64,000 nucleotides of DNA, from the NCBI RefSeq assembly GCF_039555295.1, contig NZ_CP145316.1, forward strand, positions 1,555,788 to 1,619,787, given 5' to 3'. A model generated the notes under the pieces. It was given only the letters and a program-made list of their open reading frames with translations, was not told where the DNA came from and made no database searches. Both the position numbers and the translations under genes were made by a program. How positions within the stretch are numbered: the stretch's first letter is position 1; every line of letters begins with the position of its first letter. Of this stretch, positions 8,753 through 15,580 are shown piece by piece. This DNA comes from Helicobacter mastomyrinus (lineage in GTDB: Bacteria > Campylobacterota > Campylobacteria > Campylobacterales > Helicobacteraceae).

Positions 8753-8967
8753 ATTATAAAATATCACTAGGCATTTGTGCCCTGCCTTTTTTATTCTCTT
8801 CTTGTGCTACTACGCTTACCACACAAGAAGTATTCATTCCTACAAAATGCGCTATCACACCACCACCAAAACCAACTTACACAGGCGATGTGCAAAAAGA
8901 CCTTAAAAACATTCTTATCTATGATGAAATGATACAAAGAGATTTAAGCTTTTGTATAGGTGAGTGA
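8749..8967 (+). CDS. Putative outer-membrane lipoprotein spanin (Rz1-like)
   Basis: A 72-residue lipoprotein starting at ATG 8749, which overlaps the stop of the i-spanin candidate. The signal peptide 'MNYKISLGICALPFLFSSC' ends in a lipobox (LFSSC). The mature part has a proline-rich stretch (ITPPPKPTY), common in o-spanins, and two further cysteines. It would be the outer membrane partner in phage lysis. A longer ORF reading starts upstream at 8731 but inserts charged residues before the signal peptide. Confidence 0.65.
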   Translation: MNYKISLGICALPFLFSSCATTLTTQEVFIPTKCAITPPPKPTYTGDVQKDLKNILIYDEMIQRDLSFCIGE

Positions 8968-9032
8968 AGCTTTTATGTGTTTGCGTCTTATACACACTAC
9001 AATCTTTATAAATTTTTAGCAAGGAGTAATTT

Positions 9033-10145
9033 ATGCCTAGTAAATATGGAATCAATGTTGAGCTACACAACGCTTCACCTGCAAGTTATAGTATTCAAAG
9101 CTCTTATCCTATTGCTATCGTGGGTGATGATAGCACCTTGCAAAGTGGATTATATTATTATGGAGGCGTAGAGGAAGCACTACAAGCAGTAGGGGGAGGA
9201 AGCATCAAAAATACCCTGCAAGATTTACAAGCCTCAAATGCAGAGGGGCAAATCATACTTTCAGTCTTTAGCAAAACTCTAGGAGAGAGTGAAGACATTA
9301 CGCAAGAAAATATCAACAAAGCCCTCAATGCTATCACTGCGCTTAAAAACGCCGAGCAAGAGCTAAGTATTAAGCCAAAATTCATTCTTTGCGTTGAATA
9401 TAATGATTTAGGCATTTATGAAAAGCTCAAAAGCATCGCTTCGTCATTACGCGCTTATTATGCTATTGAGCTCAATGCCACCGATGAGGTAGCAATCAAA
9501 CAATCTTTAGAATCTATCCAAACCCATAGAGCCATTATTACCTTTCAAAAAGTCCAACGCATTGATAAAGTCGTCCGCCCAGCTTCTGCATTTATTATTG
9601 CATTATACGCAAAAATTATCTCAAGTGAAGACTTTGGATTTGCCAAGACATATTCTAATCGTGTAATTGAAGGCATTATCAGTGTAGTAGATACCATAGA
9701 GTATATTCAAGGAGAGGATTGCGAGGCAGATAGACTAAGAGATATGGGCATTACAGCTATATTTGTAGATAATGGCATTAGGGCGTGGGGGAGACATACA
9801 CGAGATTCTGCATTAGGGATAGAATCCCTGCATTCTATTATGATTTTTGACACAATCATTGAAACACTCTTTGCCTCACAAAAAGAAGCGATTGATAAAC
9901 AAGTAGCAGATATGGTAAAGCAACTCCAAGATGACCTCAATAGCTTTTATAGAAAGCTTATTGCCAATAATGTCATTGTAGGTTATGAAATTTCTTTGCC
10001 AGAGGAATTAAACACCAATGAGGCAATCGCTAATGGTGAAATTTATATCAAACAAGAAGTCCAAGAAATGCCTTTAATCTCACGAGTAGTTAATAAAATC
10101 TATCGCGTAACCAAATACAGCCAAGAGCTAATTAAGGAGTTATAA
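9033..10145 (+). CDS. Tail sheath protein FI
   Basis: A 370-residue contractile tail sheath subunit. Family features: the N-terminus 'PSKYGINVELHNASPASYSIQSS' and 'YPIAIVGDD' as in P2 FI. Near the C-terminus are 'RAWGRHTRDSAL' and 'MIFDTIIETL', then 'EIYIKQEVQEMPLISRVVNKI', which matches the subunit-linking strands of sheath proteins. A good AAGGAG lies upstream. It is followed two bases later by the tube gene, the usual FI-FII pair. A 65-base leader after the lysis cassette may hold a promoter, not resolved here. Confidence 0.9.
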   Translation: MPSKYGINVELHNASPASYSIQSSYPIAIVGDDSTLQSGLYYYGGVEEALQAVGGGSIKNTLQDLQASNAEGQIILSVFSKTLGESEDITQENINKALNAITALKNAEQELSIKPKFILCVEYNDLGIYEKLKSIASSLRAYYAIELNATDEVAIKQSLESIQTHRAIITFQKVQRIDKVVRPASAFIIALYAKIISSEDFGFAKTYSNRVIEGIISVVDTIEYIQGEDCEADRLRDMGITAIFVDNGIRAWGRHTRDSALGIESLHSIMIFDTIIETLFASQKEAIDKQVADMVKQLQDDLNSFYRKLIANNVIVGYEISLPEELNTNEAIANGEIYIKQEVQEMPLISRVVNKIYRVTKYSQELIKEL

Positions 10146-10146
10146 A

Positions 10147-10650
10147 ATGCAATTCACACCCCAAGCCTTCACAGGAGGCAATGTTTTCATTGATGGTATC
10201 GGAGCTTTAGGAATCTTAAAATCTTTTGAGCCACCTAAACTTGATTATGATACGATAGAAGCGACTGCAAGTATAGGTAAATATGAGAAAGTATTGCCAA
10301 GCCTTAAGCCTCTCACTGCCAAAATCACACTCACTGATGTGAATGCAGTGCTTTTAGCCCCTCTTTCTACGCTTATCCCTAAAGTCGTGTATGTCAAAAA
10401 GAATATGACTTCTGTGGGCATTACCCAAAAAGACACACAAATCATAGCCACAATGGGTGGTGTCGTTAAAGTCGGTGAATTGCCACAATATGAGATGATT
10501 AAAGAAGTAGAGTTTAGCTTTGAAATGGCTGTTTATACCTTTAGCTATCAAGTAAATAAGGTCCCTCTCATTGTCTATGATGTGGAAAATTCTATATATA
10601 TGATAAATGGCATTGACCAATTTGCCTCTATCCGCAAAAATATCACATAA
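10147..10650 (+). CDS. Major tail tube protein FII
   Basis: A 167-residue tail tube subunit, P2 FII-like. It has the family beta-sandwich pattern: 'FIDGIGALGILKSFEPPKLDYDT', 'IEATASIGKYEKVLPSLKPLTAKITL', and a C-terminal 'PLIVYDVENSIYMINGID'. It starts directly after the sheath gene with GGAGTT upstream, and is followed by the tail assembly gene. It forms the inner tube through which DNA passes. Confidence 0.85.
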   Translation: MQFTPQAFTGGNVFIDGIGALGILKSFEPPKLDYDTIEATASIGKYEKVLPSLKPLTAKITLTDVNAVLLAPLSTLIPKVVYVKKNMTSVGITQKDTQIIATMGGVVKVGELPQYEMIKEVEFSFEMAVYTFSYQVNKVPLIVYDVENSIYMINGIDQFASIRKNIT

Positions 10651-10659
10651 GGAGCAAAA

Positions 10660-10923
10660 ATGTTAAAATCTTTTGATAAAGAGATAAGAACTTTCACTTT
10701 TAGAGATGGGCAAGAAGTCCTTTTAAAAGAGCCTACACTTCTGCAGATTCAAAGTGCAAGAAGTAAAGCAAAAGATGATGAAATTGCCCTAGCTAAAGCC
10801 CTACTCATTGATATGAGCGATGGGGAGATTAACAATGAATTTTTAGATTCTCTTCCTGTAAAGGAATTTAATCGCTTAAGCAATGAAGTAAGTGGCTTTA
10901 TAGGTATTGATGAAAGGGACTAA
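10660..10923 (+). CDS. Tail assembly protein E
   Basis: An 87-residue protein in the position of P2 gpE, the tail assembly chaperone before the tape measure. The body 'REVLLKEPTLLQIQSA'-like segment (residues 18-34) and 'LLIDMSDGEINNEFLDSLPVKEFNRLSNEVSGFIG' match the family. It ends with a stop at 10921, while the minus-one frame continues as an E'-like extension (10914-11051). P2-type phages make E and a frameshifted E+E', so a second, longer product is likely. Confidence 0.75.
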   Translation: MLKSFDKEIRTFTFRDGQEVLLKEPTLLQIQSARSKAKDDEIALAKALLIDMSDGEINNEFLDSLPVKEFNRLSNEVSGFIGIDERD

Positions 10924-11051
10924 GAGAGGGCATAGCTTTAATAGGCTATGCCTTGCACTTTAGCTTAAGTGATATTAAATCAATGAATGTCAGTGAATTT
11001 ATGCAATACTGCCAAATCGCTAAGAAATTTGCAGAGATGCCAAAGATTTAG
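10914..11051 (+). CDS. E' extension of the tail assembly gene, other frame
   Basis: After gpE the frame shifted by minus one encodes about 45 residues (GLREGIALIGYALHFSLSD..., ending KKFAEMPKI). The pattern of a hydrophobic segment with 'ALHFSLSDI' matches gpE' of P2-like phages. No start codon begins this stretch, so it needs a ribosomal frameshift between 10914 and 10920. The in-frame TGA at 10911 sets the left limit. The local sequence (GAAAGGGAC) is not a classical slippery heptamer, so the mechanism is uncertain. Confidence 0.55.
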   Translation, partial: KGLREGIALIGYALHFSLSDIKSMNVSEFMQYCQIAKKFAEMPKI

Positions 11052-11060
11052 GGTTTTTCA

Positions 11061-11609
11061 ATGAAGCAATGGCAAAAAGATATTCATACATTCACAAGAA
11101 ATGCACTTAATCGCACTATTACTCGATGTGCTAAAGCGCAAAGAGAATTAATTAAACAAGACTACGACTTGCCTCATAAAAAAATACGCAATCTTACTAA
11201 AATATCCAAAGCCAATAAAAACAAGCTAGAAGCAAGTATTCTTACTTCTAAAACTAAGCTCTCTATCAATAATTTTAAACGATTCCAAAATAAAACAGGG
11301 GTTAGGGTAAAAGTAGCTAAAGGCAAGGAAGTATTTTTCAAAGGAGCATTCTTAGGGGCAAGGAAAGGCACAAGTAAGGCAGAGCAAAAACGCAATAGTG
11401 GCTTTATGGCAATCAAGAATCCTAACCAAAACAATGGATTTGAAACTCACAAAGCCACGATTTATTCATATAAAAATACCAAAACCCCAAGAGCTACCTC
11501 GCTTTATTATCTTAAGACAAAAGAATTTAGCCTTATAGCTAAAAGCAAGACAAAGGCATTACAAAAACAAGCCTTAGAGATTTTTAAAAGAGAATTAGCA
11601 AAGGAGTAA
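11061..11609 (+). CDS. Minor tail protein Z-like
   Basis: A 182-residue basic protein resembling phage minor tail protein Z. It has a helical N-terminus (WQKDIHTFTRNALNRTITRCAK), a basic middle (KIRNLTKISKANKNKLEAS), and 'VFFKGAFLGARKGTSKAEQ', like the 'F..aF.a.m..Gh.Gvf.R' region of that family. The C-terminus is helical with many Lys. It lies between gpE and the X/D genes. The match is partial, so the call is moderate. Confidence 0.55.
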   Translation: MKQWQKDIHTFTRNALNRTITRCAKAQRELIKQDYDLPHKKIRNLTKISKANKNKLEASILTSKTKLSINNFKRFQNKTGVRVKVAKGKEVFFKGAFLGARKGTSKAEQKRNSGFMAIKNPNQNNGFETHKATIYSYKNTKTPRATSLYYLKTKEFSLIAKSKTKALQKQALEIFKRELAKE

Positions 11610-11975
11610 TCAATCCTTTTTACTTTGCTTTTTAAAAAATAATTGCAATATAGGAAATATAGCACTTGCAGCAAGTATGATAAGTCCATATATTTGTTTG
11701 TCATTAGCTACAAGGTAGATTCCCCCACCAACAAGAATAAGAGATAATGAATAAGTCCCAAACCAACCCAAATAATTCATATTATGTCTCGTGTGTAAAT
11801 CCTCCTCTGCCATCTTTAGAATCCTATCGGGGAATGAAGAGTCTATATCTTTGTAACCGCTCAATATTTGAGGCGGGGGAATAGGACCTTCAAATGAAGC
11901 TCTCGCTTGAAGTACTTTATGACTTTTTTCTTTGGGCTCTTGTTGATTGTCTATTTTCTCTATCTTTTTTTGCAT
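11610..11975 (-). CDS. DUF2335 membrane protein
   Basis: A 121-residue protein on the strand opposite to the tail genes. It carries the DUF2335 signature 'FEGPIPPPQILSGYKDIDSSFPDRILKMAEED' with the following His-rich helix (HTRHN). Two C-terminal membrane helices follow: 'YSLSLILVGGGIYLVA' and 'YGLIILAASAIFPILQLFF'. DUF2335 proteins are common in prophages and near phage-defence genes; their role is unknown. The stop abuts the stop of the Z-like gene. The start overlaps a small upstream ORF on the same strand. Confidence 0.7.
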   Translation of the reverse strand: MQKKIEKIDNQQEPKEKSHKVLQARASFEGPIPPPQILSGYKDIDSSFPDRILKMAEEDLHTRHNMNYLGWFGTYSLSLILVGGGIYLVANDKQIYGLIILAASAIFPILQLFFKKQSKKD

Positions 11976-12108
11976 ACATTGCCTTTGTTATACTCTCCCC
12001 CACACAATTCCAAGATTGCTTGATATTATCCTGTGCATTTGGATTGTATAGAGCATTAAAATCAAATACCTTGCCACTACCCTCTAGTAAATATGATAAA
12101 TATCTCAT
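11917..12108 (-). CDS. Small phage cargo protein upstream of DUF2335 gene
   Basis: A 63-residue ORF on the minus strand with a good GAGAGG site five bases before its ATG. The sequence (RYLSYLLEGSGKVFDFNALY, then NIKQSWNCVGESITKAM) looks like a genuine soluble protein. Similar small proteins are often found beside DUF2335 genes in prophages. Its last 59 bases overlap the DUF2335 gene in another frame, so the two may be coupled. No function is known. Confidence 0.5.
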   Translation of the reverse strand: MRYLSYLLEGSGKVFDFNALYNPNAQDNIKQSWNCVGESITKAMYAKKDRENRQSTRAQRKKS

Positions 12109-12212
12109 AGCTACACCTCTCTTTGCAGGTATTTTAACACATTTTTATTAAAGAATCTCAAATGCGCTACAATACTCTCTAATATGTTTCAATTTATTCT
12201 TTAAGGAAATCA

Positions 12213-12458
12213 ATGCAAGTTTCTCAAACCTACCTCGCTATATCTGGCGATAGACTAGATTCCATTTATGCACAACACTATAAAGATATAAAATTGTGTA
12301 ATAGCTATAAGAGTGGGTATAATGCCTTTATATTGGCAAATAAACACTTACTTACTGATAAAGATTTTAATGGAGTATGTAAGGGAGGTGAAGTCATTTA
12401 TCTTCCTCATCTTACAATAGAACAAAATCCCGAAGTGGTGCTAGGAATATGGGAATAG
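12213..12458 (+). CDS. Tail protein X (LysM-like)
   Basis: An 81-residue P2 gpX-like tail protein with a LysM-type pattern: 'YLAISGDRLDSIYAQHY', 'YNAFILANKHLL', and the closing 'KGGEVIYLPHL'. In P2-like phages X lies directly before D, as here. The stop overlaps the ATG of D by 10 bases. It likely binds peptidoglycan or locks the tail hub. Confidence 0.8.
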   Translation: MQVSQTYLAISGDRLDSIYAQHYKDIKLCNSYKSGYNAFILANKHLLTDKDFNGVCKGGEVIYLPHLTIEQNPEVVLGIWE

Positions 12459-13378
12459 AACAATACATTGCCCCGCACTTTGCGCTCACACACAAAGGTA
12501 GCACAAAACATCAAATGAAAATCCTATCCTTAAGCTATATGGATTATGAAAAAGATAATGTAGATATGCTTAGCCTTACCCTTGCCCCAAATTCTAAACT
12601 CCCTAGCTTTGGTGATAGAATCGAACTCCTCTTAGGAAGGAATAGCCTTAATTTTATGGGGGCATTTTATGTAAGTAGTATTAAGGAATCTTACTTACAC
12701 CACTACACCATAGAAGCTACGAGTATTGATTACACCAAAGAGTTTAAAATCCTCAAAAGTCGCAGTTTTGAAAACCTCTCCTATGCACAAATCCTCCAAT
12801 CAGTTGCAAGAGAAAATAACCTCAAAACCAAGCTTGATTTTAAGTATAAAGATTCAATTACCTATATTGAACAAATCGATGAGAGCGATTCAGCTCTATG
12901 CAAAAGATTAGCCGATGAGCTTGATTGTAGCTTTAGCGTAAAAAACGATACGCTTATATTCATTGATAGGGATAAAAGATTTGATAGGCGCGTTTATAAC
13001 ATCAATGCAGCAGATACTCTAAGCTTAGAGATAGAGCATTTCGCACAAATGCACTATAAAAGCGTAGAGCTTACCTATCAAGATGAGAGTGGTAACACGC
13101 GCAATGTTAAAGTCGGCAAAGGTGTGCCAATTTACAAAATGAGTAGAGAAGCAAAAGATGATAATCACGCCTTACAAATGGCTACGACAAGATTACAAAT
13201 GCTTAATGCTAAAAAGCTAAAGGGTAGTCTTAGTGCCATAGGCAGAGTGCTTTTTGCAGGAGGATATTTAGCACTTACAAAAGATAATACCACAAGCACA
13301 CACATCATTACACAAGTAACGCACACTTTAGATTCTAAAGCTTGGAATATGAGTTTAGAATTTGAAAGTGAGCGGTAG
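12449..13378 (+). CDS. Late control protein D (tail hub)
   Basis: A 309-residue gpD-like protein, the baseplate hub related to VgrG and T4 gp27. Features: 'LTLAPNSKLPSFGDRIELLLG' and 'GAFYVSSIKESYLHHYTIEATSIDY' in the first domain, then 'LCKRLADELDCSFSVKNDTLIFID' and 'YQDESGNTRNVKVGKG' in the second. These follow the family layout. It overlaps gpX. A small repressor-like gene on the minus strand follows after 10 bases. Confidence 0.85.
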   Translation: MGIEQYIAPHFALTHKGSTKHQMKILSLSYMDYEKDNVDMLSLTLAPNSKLPSFGDRIELLLGRNSLNFMGAFYVSSIKESYLHHYTIEATSIDYTKEFKILKSRSFENLSYAQILQSVARENNLKTKLDFKYKDSITYIEQIDESDSALCKRLADELDCSFSVKNDTLIFIDRDKRFDRRVYNINAADTLSLEIEHFAQMHYKSVELTYQDESGNTRNVKVGKGVPIYKMSREAKDDNHALQMATTRLQMLNAKKLKGSLSAIGRVLFAGGYLALTKDNTTSTHIITQVTHTLDSKAWNMSLEFESER

Positions 13379-13388
13379 CTATATGTTT

Positions 13389-13613
13389 TTATGCCTCATC
13401 TTTATCTTTTAAATAGGGTCTTATTGATTTAGCGACATCATCTAAAGTTTTAGCTTTAGCGTAATTCTCTAGCCACGAATCTACCCAAATAGGAGTTTGC
13501 TCCTTTTGTTTCCAATTCATTAGCGTTTGATAGGGCATTCCCACAATAGCGGTAAATTCTTTTTTAGAGAGTCCTAACTGCTCTAATTTTTGCTCAAACT
13601 CTGTATTTTGCAT
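13389..13613 (-). CDS. Small helix-turn-helix DNA-binding protein (Cro-like)
   Basis: A 74-residue protein starting at ATG 13613; an in-frame TTG at 13616 lies closer to the AGAGG site and is less likely. Residues 12-36 form a helix-turn-helix: 'LGLSKKEFTAIVGMPYQTLMNWK'. This resembles XRE/Cro-type regulators. It is transcribed away from the promoter region at 13617-13780, which has two inverted repeats and divergent promoters. It is therefore a candidate regulator of its own promoter and of the small genes on the plus strand. Confidence 0.7.
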   Translation of the reverse strand: MQNTEFEQKLEQLGLSKKEFTAIVGMPYQTLMNWKQKEQTPIWVDSWLENYAKAKTLDDVAKSIRPYLKDKDEA

Positions 13614-13638
13614 CAAGTAATACCTCTTTTAATTATTA

Positions 13639-13666
13639 TAGTTATAAATATAACAAAATATAACTA
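13639..13666. promoter_or_regulatory. Inverted repeat, candidate operator 1
   Basis: TAGTTATA and its exact complement TATAACTA are separated by 12 bases. The repeat covers the predicted transcription start of the minus-strand HTH gene. Its core (TAGTTA/TAACTA) is the same as in the palindrome at 13734. Confidence 0.55.
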
Positions 13667-13671
13667 AAATA

Positions 13672-13700
13672 ATTATAAAAGTTTTGAAAAGTCTTGACAA
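13672..13700 (-). promoter_or_regulatory. Minus-strand promoter of the HTH gene
   Basis: On the minus strand TTGTCA (13700-13695) is followed by a 17-base spacer and TATAAT (13677-13672). This is a near-consensus housekeeping promoter facing the HTH gene. Its -35 box overlaps the -35 of the plus-strand promoter. Confidence 0.6.
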
Positions 13701-13722
13701 AATGATTAAAATAATATATAAT
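13694..13722 (+). promoter_or_regulatory. Consensus plus-strand promoter
   Basis: TTGACA (13694-13699), a 17-base spacer and TATAAT (13717-13722) form an exact housekeeping consensus, which is unusual for Helicobacter, where -35 boxes are weak. It drives the small-gene block from 13781. Confidence 0.75.
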
Positions 13723-13733
13723 TATAGCATAAA

Positions 13734-13750
13734 TTAACTAAATTAGTTAA
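13734..13750. promoter_or_regulatory. Perfect palindrome, candidate operator 2
   Basis: TTAACTAA-A-TTAGTTAA, with 8-base arms, lies about 12 bases after the plus-strand -10 box, at or just after the start of transcription. It shares the TAACTA/TAGTTA half-site with the upstream inverted repeat. Confidence 0.65.
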
Positions 13751-13780
13751 TTTAAATCCAACGAAAGGAGATAGGACAAA

Positions 13781-13855
13781 ATGAAAGGATTAGTAACTGC
13801 AGTGCTAATTTTAAAGATTATCTATTTGATAATCAAAATCTTAGAAGCCTTGTAG
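13781..13855 (+). CDS. 24-residue hydrophobic peptide, type I toxin-like
   Basis: A short ORF with a strong AAAGGAG site encodes MKGLVTAVLILKIIYLIIKI followed by LEAL. It is one hydrophobic or amphipathic helix with three lysines, the usual look of small membrane toxins. The RNA start region (ATAGGACAA, 13771-13779) is exactly complementary to TTGTCCTAT at 13885-13893, after the ORF, so the start site could be closed by pairing of the two RNA ends. A hairpin at 13860-13878 follows the stop. The promoter is consensus. No antisense promoter was firmly identified, so toxin function is inference; it could also be an ordinary small membrane peptide. Confidence 0.5.
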   Translation: MKGLVTAVLILKIIYLIIKILEAL

Positions 13856-13859
13856 CTTC

Positions 13860-13878
13860 TCCCCTCTTAAAGAGGGGA
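13860..13878 (+). terminator. Stable hairpin after the small peptide ORF
   Basis: TCCCCTCTT and AAGAGGGGA are exact complements separated by one base, so about seven pairs can form around a small loop. There is no U-run after it. It may be an RNA stability structure rather than a true terminator. Confidence 0.45.
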
Positions 13879-13919
13879 TTCAAATTGTCCTATTGAGATT
13901 CTACCATAAAGGAGTAAAA

Positions 13920-14045
13920 ATGGAAATAGTAGGTTATATTTTAGACATCACAGAGGTGCTTATCATCGTAGGGCTTGTGCTTTGGGTAGATAGACTGCAA
14001 AAGCGCATAGAGAAGCTAGAATCTAAAACAGAAAAGGAGGCGTAA
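13920..14045 (+). CDS. 41-residue small membrane protein
   Basis: A short ORF with a TAAAGGAG site six bases before ATG. It encodes a single membrane helix (YILDITEVLIIVGLVLWVDRL) and a charged C-terminal helix (QKRIEKLESKTEKEA). The next gene starts directly after its stop, and the end of this ORF carries the ribosome site for it (AAAGGAGG). No family is recognised. Confidence 0.6.
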   Translation: MEIVGYILDITEVLIIVGLVLWVDRLQKRIEKLESKTEKEA

Positions 14046-14330
14046 ATGAGCACTACACATAAGTTAAAGCCCTTAGAAGAGCTTGGCATAGATTCTAGGT
14101 TTCTTATTGATGAGTTAGAAAATTTTAAACAACGAAATGAGGAGATTCATTTCTTACTCTCTTTGATAATCACTGAATATGAAGAGAGTATGCCTGAAGA
14201 TAGCTTTAGCTATATCCCTCATCTTGAGGGTATAGTCTCGCTCTTAGAAGCGCAAAAGTTTGTTATGTATAGCTTTCAAAAATACATAGAGAGTGGCGAT
14301 ATAAAGGATATGCAAAGCTTAATGGTGTGA
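14046..14330 (+). CDS. Hypothetical prophage protein, acidic helical
   Basis: A 94-residue acidic protein, mostly helical, with a coiled stretch (DELENFKQRNEEIHFLLSLIITEYEESM) and a C-terminal helix (LEAQKFVMYSFQKYIESGD). It starts with a perfect AAAGGAGG site immediately after the 41-residue membrane protein, so the two are co-translated. I do not recognise the family. It belongs to the operon of the consensus promoter at 13694. Confidence 0.55.
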   Translation: MSTTHKLKPLEELGIDSRFLIDELENFKQRNEEIHFLLSLIITEYEESMPEDSFSYIPHLEGIVSLLEAQKFVMYSFQKYIESGDIKDMQSLMV

Positions 14331-14378
14331 GTTGTTGCTCTATTGATAGGCAAGGATTGGCATCAAAGATTGGGAGTG

Positions 14379-14870
14379 CTACACCAGCACCCCGCTAATG
14401 CTAAATTCCTTTGTATGATATACGACATTCCTTCGTGAATCCATAAGCCAATCCTTAGTCTTAGAGCTAAATTTATCAATGATAATTTTACGCAAAGTAT
14501 TAGATTCTAATGTAGAGAAGTTTAAAGGCACACGCTTTTTAATTTTATCCACAAACCCATTAAAATGCTCCAAGTACTCAACAAAAACCTTTGCTTCAAA
14601 GCTTATCCTCTCCTCATTCCCACCAAGTCTAAGATAGTAGTTTTGTGAAAGTGTTTCTACCTTAGAGATACCAAGACTTAGCTCATAATCAAGGGATTCT
14701 ATATTACTAAAGGGTGTAAAAATAAACTTATCAATCTTAATGATTTTCTCATTCTCTTTAGGAGAGATACTTTTAAGCGGTGTTTGAAGAGCTTGTTTTT
14801 CTAAGTCGTTGAGGTATTCAAATTGTGCCCTATTTTGCCTAGCTCTACTTAGATGTATAATATTTATCAT
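14379..14870 (-). CDS. Tail protein U-like, on the opposite strand
   Basis: A 163-residue protein resembling phage gpU, the tail completion protein. The centre has 'YYLRLGGNEERISFEAKVFVEYL' and the end 'DWLMDSRRNVVYHTKEFSISGV', the pattern of gpU in which a 'P.I...G' strand and a late 'V.dg.G...G.w.i' pair occur. In P2-like phages U usually lies beside the tape measure in the same direction. Here it lies beside the tape measure but on the minus strand, with a membrane protein gene upstream. The match is partial. Confidence 0.55.
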   Translation of the reverse strand: MINIIHLSRARQNRAQFEYLNDLEKQALQTPLKSISPKENEKIIKIDKFIFTPFSNIESLDYELSLGISKVETLSQNYYLRLGGNEERISFEAKVFVEYLEHFNGFVDKIKKRVPLNFSTLESNTLRKIIIDKFSSKTKDWLMDSRRNVVYHTKEFSISGVLV

Positions 14871-14912
14871 TGCCTTGCCTTTTTATTGCAATGATAGCGT
14901 TTTTAAGCCCCC

Positions 14913-15497
14913 TCAAATCTGTATATGAGCCTTTATATATGAACGCAAGATAAAATGTATTCTTATCACTCCTGCTAATGCACATATAAGTCCATAAATC
15001 CCCACAGGAGTGCTCAAAAATATAAACCCTACAATCCCCATTACAAACCCCCAAAAACTCACCCAAAAAGGAATAAAAAGGGGTTTTGGGTCTATCTCTT
15101 GCATAGCTTTTTCATAGAGACATAGCTTTTTATACATTGCCACTCTCTCTACTTTTATGTGCTTCTTATGCGCTCCTACCTCACCCACTGCGAGATTACC
15201 ACGCATTAGTCTTTTAAAAATGCGATACATTCTCCTAGTGATATATCTTAATATACAAAATGTCCAATACACGATATAGGCTGCCAAAAGCACAACTTCA
15301 GGGATTGTAACCACCATAACGCACACACACAAAGTAAGCAAAATAGCACCAGCAACTATAAAGAATCCCATCTCTTCCATTGCCTCATTCCCACTAAGAA
15401 GTGCGTAGATAAATATCATTGTTCCTATCGCCCAAGCTACACAGAATGTAAAGGTAATAAGATTTGTAATCTTTTCACCCATTGCAGAGATACCCAT
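14913..15497 (-). CDS. Multi-spanning membrane protein, prophage cargo
   Basis: A 194-residue protein with about four to five membrane helices, e.g. 'LITFTFCVAWAIGTMIFIYALL', 'GFFIVAGAILLTLCVCVMVVTI', 'VVLLAAYIVYWTFCILRYI', and two near the C-terminus (IPFWVSFWGFVMGIVGFIFL). A basic loop (RRMYRIFKRLMRG) lies in the middle. It starts at ATG 15497 with AAAGGA upstream. It shares a strand with the gpU-like gene and ends 42 bases before it. No family is recognised; a superinfection-exclusion role is possible but unproven. Confidence 0.55.
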   Translation of the reverse strand: MGISAMGEKITNLITFTFCVAWAIGTMIFIYALLSGNEAMEEMGFFIVAGAILLTLCVCVMVVTIPEVVLLAAYIVYWTFCILRYITRRMYRIFKRLMRGNLAVGEVGAHKKHIKVERVAMYKKLCLYEKAMQEIDPKPLFIPFWVSFWGFVMGIVGFIFLSTPVGIYGLICALAGVIRIHFILRSYIKAHIQI

Positions 15498-15580
15498 AGA
15501 ATTCCTTTGGTAGTGTATTTTATCATCTACTTGCGTTTTAAAAATCTTATAATGCTAGATTATACCACAAAAGGACTTTT

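Noticed and set aside
11894-12151. Plus-strand ORF of 85 residues with hydrophobic start
   Set aside because: It is the reverse of the DUF2335 gene and the small minus-strand gene, which have better ribosome sites and recognisable sequence.
14845-15066. Minus-strand ORF of 73 residues between the membrane protein and gpU-like genes
   Set aside because: It lies inside the membrane protein gene in another frame and has no clear ribosome site; probably a shadow.
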